Shown here: piece by piece, positions 28,930 to 38,907 of the stretch
How positions within the stretch are numbered: position 1 is the stretch's first letter
How the letters are laid out: each line of letters starts with the position of its first letter
DNA from: Candidatus Saganbacteria bacterium
GTDB lineage: Bacteria > Margulisbacteria > WOR-1 > O2-12-FULL-45-9
Assembly (NCBI GenBank): GCA_016932255.1
Contig: JAFGDE010000015.1
Span: 93,694 to 157,693 of the forward strand
Reading direction: 5' to 3'
Length of the DNA stretch: 64,000 nt
The notes under the pieces: generated by a model
The model's input: the letters and a program-made list of their open reading frames with translations, nothing else
Databases searched by the model: none
Told to the model about the DNA's origin: nothing
Translations under genes and position numbers: made by a program

Positions 28930-31900
28930 ATGAAAAAGTTCCTGAAATTATTATTTCCGGCGCTTTTGATTTTATTCTTTGCCGGTCAGGTCCCGGCCCA
29001 GCAGGGAACCTATCCCCAACTTGATATCTCCGGTTTTAAGAAATGGGAATATAAAAAAGTTGACGTCAAGCCTTCCAGTAATTATTTTTCCGGCCTGACC
29101 CAGCTGGGCGGTTATTACCCGACCTTCACCGGCGGCCCGTGGCAGGAAAGACTCCAGTTGCGGATCATCGGCCAGCTGTCCGAGAACCTTTCTGTCACAT
29201 ATGATCTTGAACAACAGCCGGAAACGCCGGACCGCTATGATGTTAAGGTCAAATATTATAACAACGAATTGACCTTTGGTGATTTCACGGCCAATTTTAC
29301 CGGCAACGAGTTCGCCTCCGCCTCAAAGTTCTTGAACGGCGTGATGCTGACAGCTAAAGACGGCTGGTATGACGTCATTGCCGTGCCCTCGGCCAAGCTC
29401 AAGAGCCAAACCCAGGCCCTGACGTCGCAGACAGGCAATAATACTAAAGGCCCTTACAATCTCGGCCACGGCTCGATCGTCGAGGGTTCTGAGAGCATCG
29501 AGCTTAATGATGTTCAGCTGATCCGCAATGTCGACTATACGATCGATTATTTCGAGGGCAAGGTCACGTTCAATCGCATTCTGACCGAAGCCGATACGTT
29601 CAAATATACTTTTGAATATACCAACATTCTTGATCTGTTCTTCCCTTCCCTGTCCAAGCGTGATTTTTTCGGCTTCCAGTCGCGCTTCACGATCGATCCC
29701 GATGAATTCGGCCGGCCGCCGGTAGTGCCTGAACCTGTAATTGAATCTGCTCAGGACACTTTCCCGACCAGCGGCAGCCCGGAACCCGAAGTACTGGAGG
29801 CAGAAGCATCAGGGCAGTATCAGCTTCAGCACGTCCCGGTTGTCAATTTCTCCGAGAAACTGACATTTATGGGCACTGAATTGCGCAAGAACGAGGATTA
29901 TATCATCCGCTATACCAAAGGCGAGATCAAGCTGTTGACCCGTTTTCTGCCGACAAGCAATGAGGTCCTGGTCGTGGAATACGATTATTACGTGACCTCT
30001 GAGGAAACAGAGGCTATCCTGGGCATTGGCGCCCGCGGTCCGTATAAGTTCGCCCATAACAATATCGTGCCGGAAAGCGAGCGGATCGAGGTCGACGGCA
30101 AGCTGTTCGTCAGGGACCTGGACTATACGATAAATAATGCTAAGGGCGAGATCGCCTTTGGCGTGGTCATCGGCCCAACCTCACAGATCAAAGCCCGCTA
30201 TCGCTTCAATGTATTGGCCCTGCCGGAAACTCTTCCGTCAAAATTCCCCAAGGAGCTGATCCTTGGCATGACTTACCTCAAGGAGTCGGCAAAGAAAAGT
30301 TCCGGCACGGCAACGACGTCGCTGATCGAAAGCGTCAGCGGCCAGGATATTATAAACAATAATTATCACATTTATCTGCAGAACCGGCCGGTCGTGCCGA
30401 GCAGTGAAGGGGGCACCCTGATCGTCAAGGTCGACGGCGTGCAGCTGACCGCTGAGGTCGATTATGCCGTGCCGAGCACAGAGGTCAATGCCGGCACCGG
30501 CGATATTGAGGTCGTGCCGCCGGCTACCCTGGCCTATATCAATGACCGCGATGACCCGACCGATGGTTACGGCACAGGCACGATCAAGATCCTTAATCCT
30601 GCGACCATCATAGCGACCAGCTCGGTCACGGTCACTTACAGTTATTCTAAGAGCATCGTCGGCAAATATTCCGGGGTGGGCGACGGGACCAGGGGCCCTT
30701 ATTATCTGCGCAACATCAGAAATATCGTACCGGGGTCAGAGACCGTCCAGGTCTGGGAACAGGGATCCTCGATCATCACGACCTATACCCGCAACTCCAG
30801 CTTTGACGCGGATGCCGGCGCAACAGGCTATTCCATCAATTATAACGCCGACAACCCTTCGATCACTTTCAATGATGATCTGGGCACGACCAAGAACTTC
30901 CAGATCATCTACCAGTATGTGCCGCCGAGTTCGGCCGGCAGCGACGACATCTCACAATCGGTCTTCGGTTTTGACGGCAAGTACAAGATCGGTGATATTT
31001 TCAACATCGAGACCGCCTATGCGAAAAGCGAAACGGACCAGGTCTTTGTCGCCGAGACAAAATACGAGGATTTCTTCGGCAACGGCACCAAGAACTACGC
31101 CCTGTCCTCGCCCAAAGAGATCATTGAAGGCAGTGAAAAGATCTCCGTTAACAACAACCTGCTTAACAAGGATATCGATTATTTTATCAGCTACTCGGCG
31201 CCGGGCCAGATCACTTTCTATTACATTACGCCGACCACTTTGGACGCGATCTCGGTCGAATACAAATACCAGTCACAGAGCGGCATCGTTGTGGGCCAAA
31301 AGGTCAAGACCGATTCCGCCTATAAACTCTCGGCCGAGACAAAGCTGTTCGGCGACAAACTTACCATCGGCGGCAGCACCAAACAGATCGGCTTTGATTT
31401 CACGCCCATGGGCAGCACTTCTATCGGCCTGGGCTCCCGTTATAAATCATATAACGTCAAGTACCTGCCCGGCGAAGGCTGGCACGACCTGAGCACAAAC
31501 TATTCATATATCGAGAACATCACGCCTATCGGCACCACCCGCGATCGTTTCCAGCGGAGTTTTGACAATTCCGTCTCGCTGGGCCTGAACCCGGCACAGG
31601 TGGCCAGGCTTGATTTTTCTTACCGCGATTACCGCACAATGGACGACACGAACATATTGACGCCGACCCACAGCGGCGACACAAAACAGAACTCCTACGC
31701 CGTCAGCCTGACACCGACGGAATGGAGCTATGGCGTTCTCACCTTTAATCAGAAATATGACCTTAAGAAAACCTTTTCCGAACAGGACTCTGAGCGCGAC
31801 AGCAACAATTACCAGAAATCGACCATTGATTACTCGCATGCCAATGGCCAGCTGAAGTTCACTGACCGCGTCGGGCTGGGCTATGATTTCCAGTTTAGTG

Positions 31901-33030
31901 AACCGAAAACGATCGCGCTTAAAAGCTCGACCATTGAAGCCACGGCCGAGGCGACAAAATCACTGACGCGCTCGATAGATAATTCCTATACCGTATCGCT
32001 TGACCTGACTCCCAGCTTTCTGGAAAAATGGACCGCGCGTGTCAGCCTGCTCGACCATAAAGGAGAGACTTTGATCAAGGAGTATGCCCCGACTTCAGAG
32101 GTCAATACCACAAAGAACGAGACCTACCACATGGACCTGGTGCCTTTCTCTCAGCTGACCATGGCCCTGGACCATAACCGCCAGGAAAGGTCAACAGTCG
32201 TTATCGGCGGGGTCAACCCCAGGACCGAACGCAGCTCGGCCAATGTGCGTTATGTGCCCTTCTCCTGGCTGTCCGGCGGCTGGAACGGCTCACAAAGCGA
32301 ATCGATCCCTGAGTCCGGGGCAAATTACAAGACCACCGGCCGGGCCCACGCCTATAATGCCGGCTGGACGCCTATTTCACACAACCTGTTCAAGCTGTCC
32401 TCAACGTTCAACCTGAGCAATACTTTGCAGACCGCCCCTTCCGGCACCCATGAAGGCATTGCGACGGAAACCAATACCTTCGGCCAGAACTACACGGTCA
32501 ATATCCTGCCGCATCCCAACGTCCCGCTGACGCTGGGTTATGCCCTGGAGAATTACCACAATAAGAACGATCATCCGGTGGCCGCCAGCAAGATAGACAC
32601 CGAGACCGAGAATTCAACCGCTAATGCCGGCATCTCATTTACTCCGATCCCGGCCTTGACGCTCAGCTCAAATTACAACATCAAGACCACCCGGGTGATC
32701 AATGATCTCAAAGTCTCGCCCGAAGCCCTCACCAAGACGGTCCTTGACAGCAAGGTTGTTTATCAGCTCTTCAGCTGGGGGACGCTTGTCTATGACCGCC
32801 AGGACGAGGATAACCACGGCGAGGTCCAGGCCGGTTCCGTGGCCGCTCTCAATATCCTGAAAGTGACCGAGACCCTGAGCCTTAATATCACCCTGCCTGT
32901 TGATAACCCGGTGCTGTCCAGCTTTGTTTTCATCGCTTCGGTCAAATCAGTCGATTACAAGAACCGCAATAATCCTTCAGATAACTTCAAGGCGGCTTTG
33001 ACCACCTTCGAAGGCAGTTTGAACTTCTGA
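28930..33030 (+). CDS. large secreted/outer-membrane protein with ~6 SprA-like modules and C-terminal barrel-like region
   Basis: Signal peptide; recurring GPY.L....IV.GSE.I.V....L....DY.I.Y..G.I.F modules. Confidence 0.65.
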   Translation: MKKFLKLLFPALLILFFAGQVPAQQGTYPQLDISGFKKWEYKKVDVKPSSNYFSGLTQLGGYYPTFTGGPWQERLQLRIIGQLSENLSVTYDLEQQPETPDRYDVKVKYYNNELTFGDFTANFTGNEFASASKFLNGVMLTAKDGWYDVIAVPSAKLKSQTQALTSQTGNNTKGPYNLGHGSIVEGSESIELNDVQLIRNVDYTIDYFEGKVTFNRILTEADTFKYTFEYTNILDLFFPSLSKRDFFGFQSRFTIDPDEFGRPPVVPEPVIESAQDTFPTSGSPEPEVLEAEASGQYQLQHVPVVNFSEKLTFMGTELRKNEDYIIRYTKGEIKLLTRFLPTSNEVLVVEYDYYVTSEETEAILGIGARGPYKFAHNNIVPESERIEVDGKLFVRDLDYTINNAKGEIAFGVVIGPTSQIKARYRFNVLALPETLPSKFPKELILGMTYLKESAKKSSGTATTSLIESVSGQDIINNNYHIYLQNRPVVPSSEGGTLIVKVDGVQLTAEVDYAVPSTEVNAGTGDIEVVPPATLAYINDRDDPTDGYGTGTIKILNPATIIATSSVTVTYSYSKSIVGKYSGVGDGTRGPYYLRNIRNIVPGSETVQVWEQGSSIITTYTRNSSFDADAGATGYSINYNADNPSITFNDDLGTTKNFQIIYQYVPPSSAGSDDISQSVFGFDGKYKIGDIFNIETAYAKSETDQVFVAETKYEDFFGNGTKNYALSSPKEIIEGSEKISVNNNLLNKDIDYFISYSAPGQITFYYITPTTLDAISVEYKYQSQSGIVVGQKVKTDSAYKLSAETKLFGDKLTIGGSTKQIGFDFTPMGSTSIGLGSRYKSYNVKYLPGEGWHDLSTNYSYIENITPIGTTRDRFQRSFDNSVSLGLNPAQVARLDFSYRDYRTMDDTNILTPTHSGDTKQNSYAVSLTPTEWSYGVLTFNQKYDLKKTFSEQDSERDSNNYQKSTIDYSHANGQLKFTDRVGLGYDFQFSEPKTIALKSSTIEATAEATKSLTRSIDNSYTVSLDLTPSFLEKWTARVSLLDHKGETLIKEYAPTSEVNTTKNETYHMDLVPFSQLTMALDHNRQERSTVVIGGVNPRTERSSANVRYVPFSWLSGGWNGSQSESIPESGANYKTTGRAHAYNAGWTPISHNLFKLSSTFNLSNTLQTAPSGTHEGIATETNTFGQNYTVNILPHPNVPLTLGYALENYHNKNDHPVAASKIDTETENSTANAGISFTPIPALTLSSNYNIKTTRVINDLKVSPEALTKTVLDSKVVYQLFSWGTLVYDRQDEDNHGEVQAGSVAALNILKVTETLSLNITLPVDNPVLSSFVFIASVKSVDYKNRNNPSDNFKAALTTFEGSLNF

Positions 33031-33037
33031 GGAGAAC

Positions 33038-35230
33038 CTAGTTGAGGATTATCAGCTTGCCGCGGGCCAGCGGTTTATTGTCAGCGACTATCTGGTAGAG
33101 ATAAACCCCGTTCTCTACAGGCTGACCGGAAGCCGCCCTGCCGTTCCAGGTCGGCGCGTTGGCCCCGGATTTGCCGCCGCTATCACCCGCAGCGTACGTG
33201 TTTTGCCAGACCAGCTTGCCGCTCAGATCAAAGACATATATCCTGACCTGGAAGTTGCTCGAAAGGACATAATTGAAGCTGACCTCTCCGGTCAGGCTGC
33301 GGTCAAAGGGATTGGGCAGGCCAAATGTCAGCGGCAGGCCGGGCTGCGGCTCGACCGATTTATTGCTTGAACCGCCCGGCTGGATATCGATCACTATGCT
33401 TTCACGGCTGATGTTGCCGATCTTATCGTAGACCGTCAACCTCAGTGTATAATCACCGTTCAGTCCAGATGTCTCCCAGCTGCCGAGTATGCCGCCCGGG
33501 ACCGGAACATACGCCTGCTTGATCGTTTCGTACGTCGTCGGGACGGCACCCTGGCCATACTCCAAGATATAACGATCGATATACTGGTCCTCAGCAGTGC
33601 CCAGGATCGTCAAAGCGCCGGCGACACTGGCGCCGTTCGCCGGATAATATATCGAGGCTTCCGGGGTCGTATTGTCGACAAAAACAGAAACCTGGGCTTC
33701 TTCCGTAGCCGAACCAACAGAAGAAACTTCGAGCCGGATCTCATACGCGCCGTTAAGCCCGGCCGTCTCCCAGGTGCCGAGCTGCCCGCTTTCAACGCTT
33801 GCGCTAGTGCTCTCGATTGTAGCCACCAGGGCGCCTGCCTGCCTCGCTTCCAGAATATAACTGGTGAAATCCCAGCCCGCGGCCGAACCGGTCACGGCAA
33901 CCTTGCCGCTGACATATGTGTTGTCAGCCGGAGAAGTTATGCGCGCAACCACGCCTGCGATCGCCAAATAGGCGTTGACGCGTTTGCCGATCGGCTGATC
34001 GGTCGAAATAACGTCAGCCTCAGTGGTGATCTTGTCCATTATTTCCCGAACGTTATAGGATGGGTTAGCGGCTTTGACCAAGGCAGCCAAGCCTGCCACA
34101 AAAGGCGAGGAATATGAAGTGCCGTTGTGGGTCCCGTAAGCATTGCTGCGCTCCGTGGACCAGATACCTGTGCCTGCAGCACAGCAATCGACCCAGGTGC
34201 CATAATTGGATGCTGGGGTCTTGCCGGTGGCCGGGTCAATACCGGTCCAAATGGCGCGCTGATCGCTCGAATCGACCGCACCCACCGCCAGCACCGTTGA
34301 AAGATAGGCCGGATAGGTCGGATCACTGACATTGCCGTTGCCTGCCGCAGCAACCAGGACGATCCCGTCGTTATACGCATCCTGACAGCGGCTTTGGAGC
34401 GAAGCATCAGCGGCATATTGGCCAAAACTCATGTTGATCACGTCAACGTTCTTGGCCCTCGCCCAAGCGATCCCCTGCAAGATGTCAGTCATATATCCGT
34501 CACCATGGCTGTCCAGCACCTTGATCGGCAGGAGCTGGCAGGCCCAATCAATGCCGGCAATACCCTTGCCGTTGTTCGTTGTCGCGCCGATAACGCCGCA
34601 GACCGTCGTGCCGTGAGAAGCTGAATGGTCATCCATCGGATCGGGCCCTTCTGGATCAACAAATCTATAGGCATCCGCCACATTAACACGGCCAACCAGG
34701 TCCTCATGGTTATAATCGCAGCCTGTATCAAGCACGGCTACTGTTACGCTGTTAGTGCCCGTGGTCCTATCCCAGGCCAGCGGACAATCGATATTGGTCA
34801 GGCCATACTGGTCATTGGCTAAAAAACGCGGGTCGTTCGGGGTGGTAATAAAAGCATGGACGATCGAATCAGCCGCTGCGGAACGCACATTGCTGTCGCG
34901 GCGAAAATCATTTGCCACTTGTTCCGGATCTTCTGTTTCCGGGAAAATAAGGACATATTCATCGGCCAGCTCGGTCCATTCCGGCTTGATCTCCAGGGCT
35001 TTGGAGTAAAGCTGTTCGATGCGATAGATCTTGTGTTTAGTATTAAGCGCCTGGACGGAAGCAGCTGAAACATTGGCCGCTTGGACAGAAGAAGCGCTCA
35101 GGCCTTTGGGCAGGGCAACAACGCCAGGCTTGAATTTAACCATGATCCTGTCGGGAGCATATTCGGCAAAGGCCGTGGAAGCAAAAAAGAGGGGTAAAAG
35201 CAGGCCCAGGGCCCAAACTTTCCTTCGCAT
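33038..35230 (-). CDS. subtilisin-like S8 serine peptidase with FlgD-type C-terminal domain
   Basis: VAVLDTGCDYNHEDL, SHGTTVCGVIGA, NGTSYSSPFVAGLAAL; C-terminal NPFDRS...VRIYVFDLSGKLV...WNGRAASGQPVENGVYLYQI. Confidence 0.93.
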   Translation of the reverse strand: MRRKVWALGLLLPLFFASTAFAEYAPDRIMVKFKPGVVALPKGLSASSVQAANVSAASVQALNTKHKIYRIEQLYSKALEIKPEWTELADEYVLIFPETEDPEQVANDFRRDSNVRSAAADSIVHAFITTPNDPRFLANDQYGLTNIDCPLAWDRTTGTNSVTVAVLDTGCDYNHEDLVGRVNVADAYRFVDPEGPDPMDDHSASHGTTVCGVIGATTNNGKGIAGIDWACQLLPIKVLDSHGDGYMTDILQGIAWARAKNVDVINMSFGQYAADASLQSRCQDAYNDGIVLVAAAGNGNVSDPTYPAYLSTVLAVGAVDSSDQRAIWTGIDPATGKTPASNYGTWVDCCAAGTGIWSTERSNAYGTHNGTSYSSPFVAGLAALVKAANPSYNVREIMDKITTEADVISTDQPIGKRVNAYLAIAGVVARITSPADNTYVSGKVAVTGSAAGWDFTSYILEARQAGALVATIESTSASVESGQLGTWETAGLNGAYEIRLEVSSVGSATEEAQVSVFVDNTTPEASIYYPANGASVAGALTILGTAEDQYIDRYILEYGQGAVPTTYETIKQAYVPVPGGILGSWETSGLNGDYTLRLTVYDKIGNISRESIVIDIQPGGSSNKSVEPQPGLPLTFGLPNPFDRSLTGEVSFNYVLSSNFQVRIYVFDLSGKLVWQNTYAAGDSGGKSGANAPTWNGRAASGQPVENGVYLYQIVADNKPLARGKLIILN

Positions 35231-35274
35231 GATGGTTGAAGTATATCATGGATTAGGAGTATAATAAACCCGCT

Positions 35275-36471
35275 ATGAAAAATTTGACCGAACGCGGCAA
35301 AGAAGTTCTCTCCCCCGTATTGGGCCGCTACTTCGCTGATTTTGAGGTCGACAAAGGCGAGGGATGCTACCTTTTTGGGCTGGACGGGAAAAAATATCTG
35401 GACTTTTCCTCAGGTATTGCTGTCTGTGTTATCGGCCATGCTCATCCCAATGTCGTGGCCGCGGCACAGGCCCAGACAGCCAAGCTGATCCATATCTGCA
35501 TCGGCATTGCCAGCTATGAACCATACATAAAACTGGCCGAAGAACTGGCAGAAATCGCGCCGTTCAAAGATGCCCAGGTCTTCCTTTGCCAGAGCGGTTC
35601 CGAAGCGGTCGAAGCCGCGATCAAACTGGCCCGTTATTCCTCAAAAAAGACCGGCCTGGCCGCTCTGCGCGGCGGCTTTCACGGCCGCACCCTGGGCGCC
35701 CTGTCACTGACGACCTCAAAGATGAAATACCGTGACGGCTACGAGCCGCTGGTCCCGGACGTTCACATCGTTGATCCTGACCTGGCCAAGATCGAACAGT
35801 TGTTCAAGCAAGGCGGCATCGCCGGCATTATCCTGGAGCCGATCACCGGCGAGGGCGGCTACAGAGTCCAGTCCAAAGAATTGATCCAGGGCATCCGCAA
35901 ATTATGCGATAAATATAATGTGCTGCTGATCGCGGATGAGATCCAGAGCGGGTTCGGCCGCACGGGCAAGTGGTTCGCCATTGAGCACTTTGGCGTAATA
36001 CCTGATATTATATGTATGGCCAAGGGGATCGCCTCGGGCTTTCCTCTGGGCGGCATCATGGCCCCGGCCGCGCTCATGGCCAAATGGTCCCCCGGTTCCC
36101 ACGGCGGCACTTACGGCGGCAATCCTGTCTGCTGTGCCGCAGCCATTGCCACGATCAAAACGATCAAACAGGAAAAACTGATCGACAAAGCAGCTGAATC
36201 CGGCCGCTATCTGAGCAGCAAGCTTAAAGAACTTCAGGCCGCTCAACCAAAGATCAAGGAAGTCCGCGGCCTTGGACTGATGATCGGGGTCGATTTTGGC
36301 GAGTCGAATATGGTCAAGAAGGTCATCAATGAATGTCTGGCCAACGGCCTGGTCATTATCCCAACGGGCGCTGACGGCACGGTCATCCGTTTTATCCCGC
36401 CGCTGATCGTTTCCCGGGAAGAGATCGACAAGGCCTTGAAAATCTTCGCCCAGGCTGTCTCACATGCCTGA
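35275..36471 (+). CDS. class III aminotransferase (4-aminobutyrate/acetylornithine type)
   Basis: [54 protein letters not shown]. Confidence 0.92.
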   Translation: MKNLTERGKEVLSPVLGRYFADFEVDKGEGCYLFGLDGKKYLDFSSGIAVCVIGHAHPNVVAAAQAQTAKLIHICIGIASYEPYIKLAEELAEIAPFKDAQVFLCQSGSEAVEAAIKLARYSSKKTGLAALRGGFHGRTLGALSLTTSKMKYRDGYEPLVPDVHIVDPDLAKIEQLFKQGGIAGIILEPITGEGGYRVQSKELIQGIRKLCDKYNVLLIADEIQSGFGRTGKWFAIEHFGVIPDIICMAKGIASGFPLGGIMAPAALMAKWSPGSHGGTYGGNPVCCAAAIATIKTIKQEKLIDKAAESGRYLSSKLKELQAAQPKIKEVRGLGLMIGVDFGESNMVKKVINECLANGLVIIPTGADGTVIRFIPPLIVSREEIDKALKIFAQAVSHA

Positions 36472-36973
36472 ATACCTGAACCTTGACGAGCTGCTGGATA
36501 TCACCCGCAGGAAAAAAGATCCTGCCTTTATTCTCATTCTCGACGGTATCGAGGATCCCCATAATTTTGGCGCCATTCTTCGCTCGGCCGAAGCCTCCGG
36601 GGTCCATGGCGTTGTTATCCGCAAGAAACGCCAGGTCCAAGTGACCGAGACCGTGGCCAAGGTCTCAACGGGCGCTGCCGACCTGGTAGCCATCGCCCGG
36701 GTAGCCAACATCGCCGAGACCATCAGTCGCCTGCAGGATGCCGGAATCGTCGTGATAGGTGTTGAAATAGACGGTAAAAGGTTATATAATGAACCTGACC
36801 TGAAACAGCCGACGGCGATCGTCATCGGCAGCGAAGGTTTCGGGATGTCCCGCCTGGTCAAGGAAAGATGCGACGAGATCGTTCGCATCCCGATGCACGG
36901 CGAGATCAACTCGCTTAACGCATCAGTGGCCACGGGCATAATGCTGTACGAAGTGCTCCGACAAAGGAGGTGA
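36464..36973 (+). CDS. SpoU-family rRNA 2'-O-methyltransferase (RlmB-like catalytic domain only)
   Basis: LDGIEDPHNFGAILRSAEASGV, IGSEGFGMS, IPMHGEINSLNASVATGIMLYE. Confidence 0.92.
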   Translation: MPEYLNLDELLDITRRKKDPAFILILDGIEDPHNFGAILRSAEASGVHGVVIRKKRQVQVTETVAKVSTGAADLVAIARVANIAETISRLQDAGIVVIGVEIDGKRLYNEPDLKQPTAIVIGSEGFGMSRLVKERCDEIVRIPMHGEINSLNASVATGIMLYEVLRQRR

Positions 36974-36979
36974 AATGGT

Positions 36980-37105
36980 ATGGCAGAGAAAGTTCTAAAG
37001 TGTGGCATCAAGAAACAGAAAGGTTACCTGTATTTCATTGACAAGAAAGGTGACATTTCTCGCGCTAAGATGGCTCGCGGCAGGAAGAAAAAGAAACGCC
37101 GCTAA
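36980..37105 (+). CDS. small basic hypothetical protein (41 aa): MAEKVLKCGIKKQKGYLYFIDKKGDISRAKMARGRKKKKRR
   Basis: Read directly; strong SD AAAGGAGGT just upstream; too short for the supplied ORF list. Confidence 0.65.
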   Translation: MAEKVLKCGIKKQKGYLYFIDKKGDISRAKMARGRKKKKRR

Positions 37106-37115
37106 TGGTCCTAAT

Positions 37116-37169
37116 GGTTGCGGTTGCGGATCCGTAGAGTCGTTACGGGTCTCGTAACCGCAACCTTTT
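37116..37169 (+). terminator. terminator-like hairpin upstream of tRNA-Tyr
   Basis: GGTTGCGGTT ... AACCGCAACC followed by TTTT. Confidence 0.5.
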
Positions 37170-37223
37170 ATTGGCGCCCTTCCCTCTCCGCTGATGAAGG
37201 AGCAGGCACAGGGCGCTTCGTGC

Positions 37224-37309
37224 GGAGAGGTAGCGAAGTGGTCAAACGCATCTGACTGTAAATCAGACGGCTTACGCCTTCGAAGGTTCAAATCCTTCCC
37301 TCTCCACCA
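37224..37309 (+). tRNA. tRNA-Tyr (anticodon GTA), CCA encoded
   Basis: GGAGAGG acceptor pairs with CCTCTCC; anticodon arm TCTGA-CTGTAAA-TCAGA; long variable arm; T arm GAAGG TTCAAAT CCTTC; discriminator A then CCA. Confidence 0.93.
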
Positions 37310-37367
37310 CCCACTCTTCCTCAAGTACTTCAAACAGACAACAGATCGATCTCTTTTCTGAAAACCT

Positions 37368-37539
37368 GGATTCAAACCCGGGAAAAGATGGGAGGCTCCA
37401 TCGAATCCGCTACAGGCGGATGAGATGGAGGGAAGAAAAACGGAAGTTTTTCTTCCGGGGGATCAGGAAGCGAAGCGACCGTTAAGGGGGCGCAGCCCCC
37501 TTAAGGAGTCAGCCGCAGGCTGACGACGGGTTCTAATCC
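37368..37539. repeat. 172-bp palindromic multi-hairpin element, copy 1 (candidate structured RNA or MITE-like)
   Basis: Ends GGATTCAAACCCG / CGGGTTCTAATCC inverted; four internal hairpins; closely matches 39641..39813. Confidence 0.8.
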
Positions 37540-37550
37540 TTCCCTCTCCA
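37528..37550 (+). repeat. tRNA-Tyr 3'-end-like att site (copy)
   Basis: GGGTTCTAATCCTTCCCTCTCCA vs tRNA TTCAAATCCTTCCCTCTCCA (19/20 over the core). Confidence 0.7.
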
Positions 37551-37751
37551 TTCTCCCTCGCTCTCGCTTCGCTCGTAGCTTCGGAGAATTAACCATTTAT
37601 TATCTCTAGGTTCAAATTTATACTACGTAGTAACGCCAAAGGCGGACGAATAAAATGAGGCCGCAAGAGGGTAGTCCCTAGCGAACAGAGTGAGCCGAGG
37701 GGCTTCCTTCTCCATATATTTATCCCCACTTTTGCTACAATTTCACTAATT

Positions 37752-37811
37752 ATGCTAATTTTGGGAGTGGAAACTTCGTGCGATCAACAAATCCCCACAC
37801 CAACTTATTAA
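37752..37811 (+). pseudogene. tsaD: truncated tsaD 5' end (MLILGVETSCD then stop after unrelated residues)
   Basis: Translation MLILGVETSCDQQIPTPTY*; LGVETSCD is the conserved TsaD/Kae1 N-terminus. Confidence 0.65.
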
Positions 37812-37983
37812 GCAAGCTATCATTTACTGATTGGGTATTCTTTTAATAAAGAAAGACTCTTCTTTTACTAACAACCATTATCAACAAGTTGGTGCGGGGA
37901 CAAACACACCAGGAGATTTTTGGTTTAAAAGCACTACATTTGATCTTGCGGCAACTGGTAACAGTGTTTTGTGTTAGAACTTT

Positions 37984-38751
37984 TTATCCTTTGTTCTCCT
38001 GGATTAATTCCACAAAGTCACTTCTTCTATATTGTAAAGCGTGACCAATATCATTTGCAGTGGCAAGTTGTTCCGCTGAATATTCTTTTATACTAATCAC
38101 TTCTTCGCCGCTGCCACTAAGCTGAAAAGCTTCGATTTCTTCAGGCGTTACTTTTATTGTAAACAAAGTAAAGAAAAGAGAAAAGCCTTTCTTTGGCATA
38201 TGGAATTGTGTTCTGGGAATAAGACGATCCGGATCAATGTCAGCACCAAGCTCTTCGCTAATTTCCCTCTTAGCAGTGATTTCGGCCATCTCATAAGTTA
38301 TTTTCCCGGAACTATCCCTGGCATCAGCTAGATCTTGGGCATTCATCGATCCAGAAGACAGAGCAAAGACCCCTTTCATATCCTGGGCACCTTTACCTCT
38401 TTCAAATAAGACCAGGTTACCACTTTCCGAATTTATCATGGCAATGAGGGCAACGGCGAATACGCCGCCCAAGCTTCTTTCAGGTTTTGGCACAACCCCT
38501 TCGATGACGCCATTTTCATCAACCTTAATAAGCAATTCATTTTTAAACCATCCTGGAAATTTAGCGTCCAAAATCTGAAATCTTTGAGCCCGAGTTGTTT
38601 TCAATAACTTTTCATAAATTGTATCCAGCCTGCCTCCAGGTAAACTAGTGAACTGGCGAAGTTTTTTGCTGGTTCCTTCTGGAAGTAATTTCATGGCTCT
38701 ATGGGTATTAACATAAACAAATTTCACAATAGATGAAACAGTCCCACTCAT
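37984..38751 (-). CDS. Nudix-like hydrolase (degenerate Nudix box)
   Basis: E-x7-REISEELGA matches the core of GX5EX7REUXEEXGU; AT-rich context. Confidence 0.6.
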   Translation of the reverse strand: MSGTVSSIVKFVYVNTHRAMKLLPEGTSKKLRQFTSLPGGRLDTIYEKLLKTTRAQRFQILDAKFPGWFKNELLIKVDENGVIEGVVPKPERSLGGVFAVALIAMINSESGNLVLFERGKGAQDMKGVFALSSGSMNAQDLADARDSSGKITYEMAEITAKREISEELGADIDPDRLIPRTQFHMPKKGFSLFFTLFTIKVTPEEIEAFQLSGSGEEVISIKEYSAEQLATANDIGHALQYRRSDFVELIQENKG

Positions 38752-38907
38752 TATTATTCCCTCCTAGCTTCTGCTATATAAAATTTGATGGGTTTCACTC
38801 CCCACCATATGGACATAGGCTCAGGCTTCGCCTTCGCGCTGACCCCACCTATGTCCAGACATATATCTTTCGACACATTTTGGCAAAATTTCATTTTATT
38901 TGTAACT

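Noticed and set aside
37368-37539. Extra tRNA, intron-containing tRNA or tmRNA
   Set aside because: T-loop-like ends are present but no acceptor/D/anticodon arms can be assembled; the ends are better read as inverted repeats.
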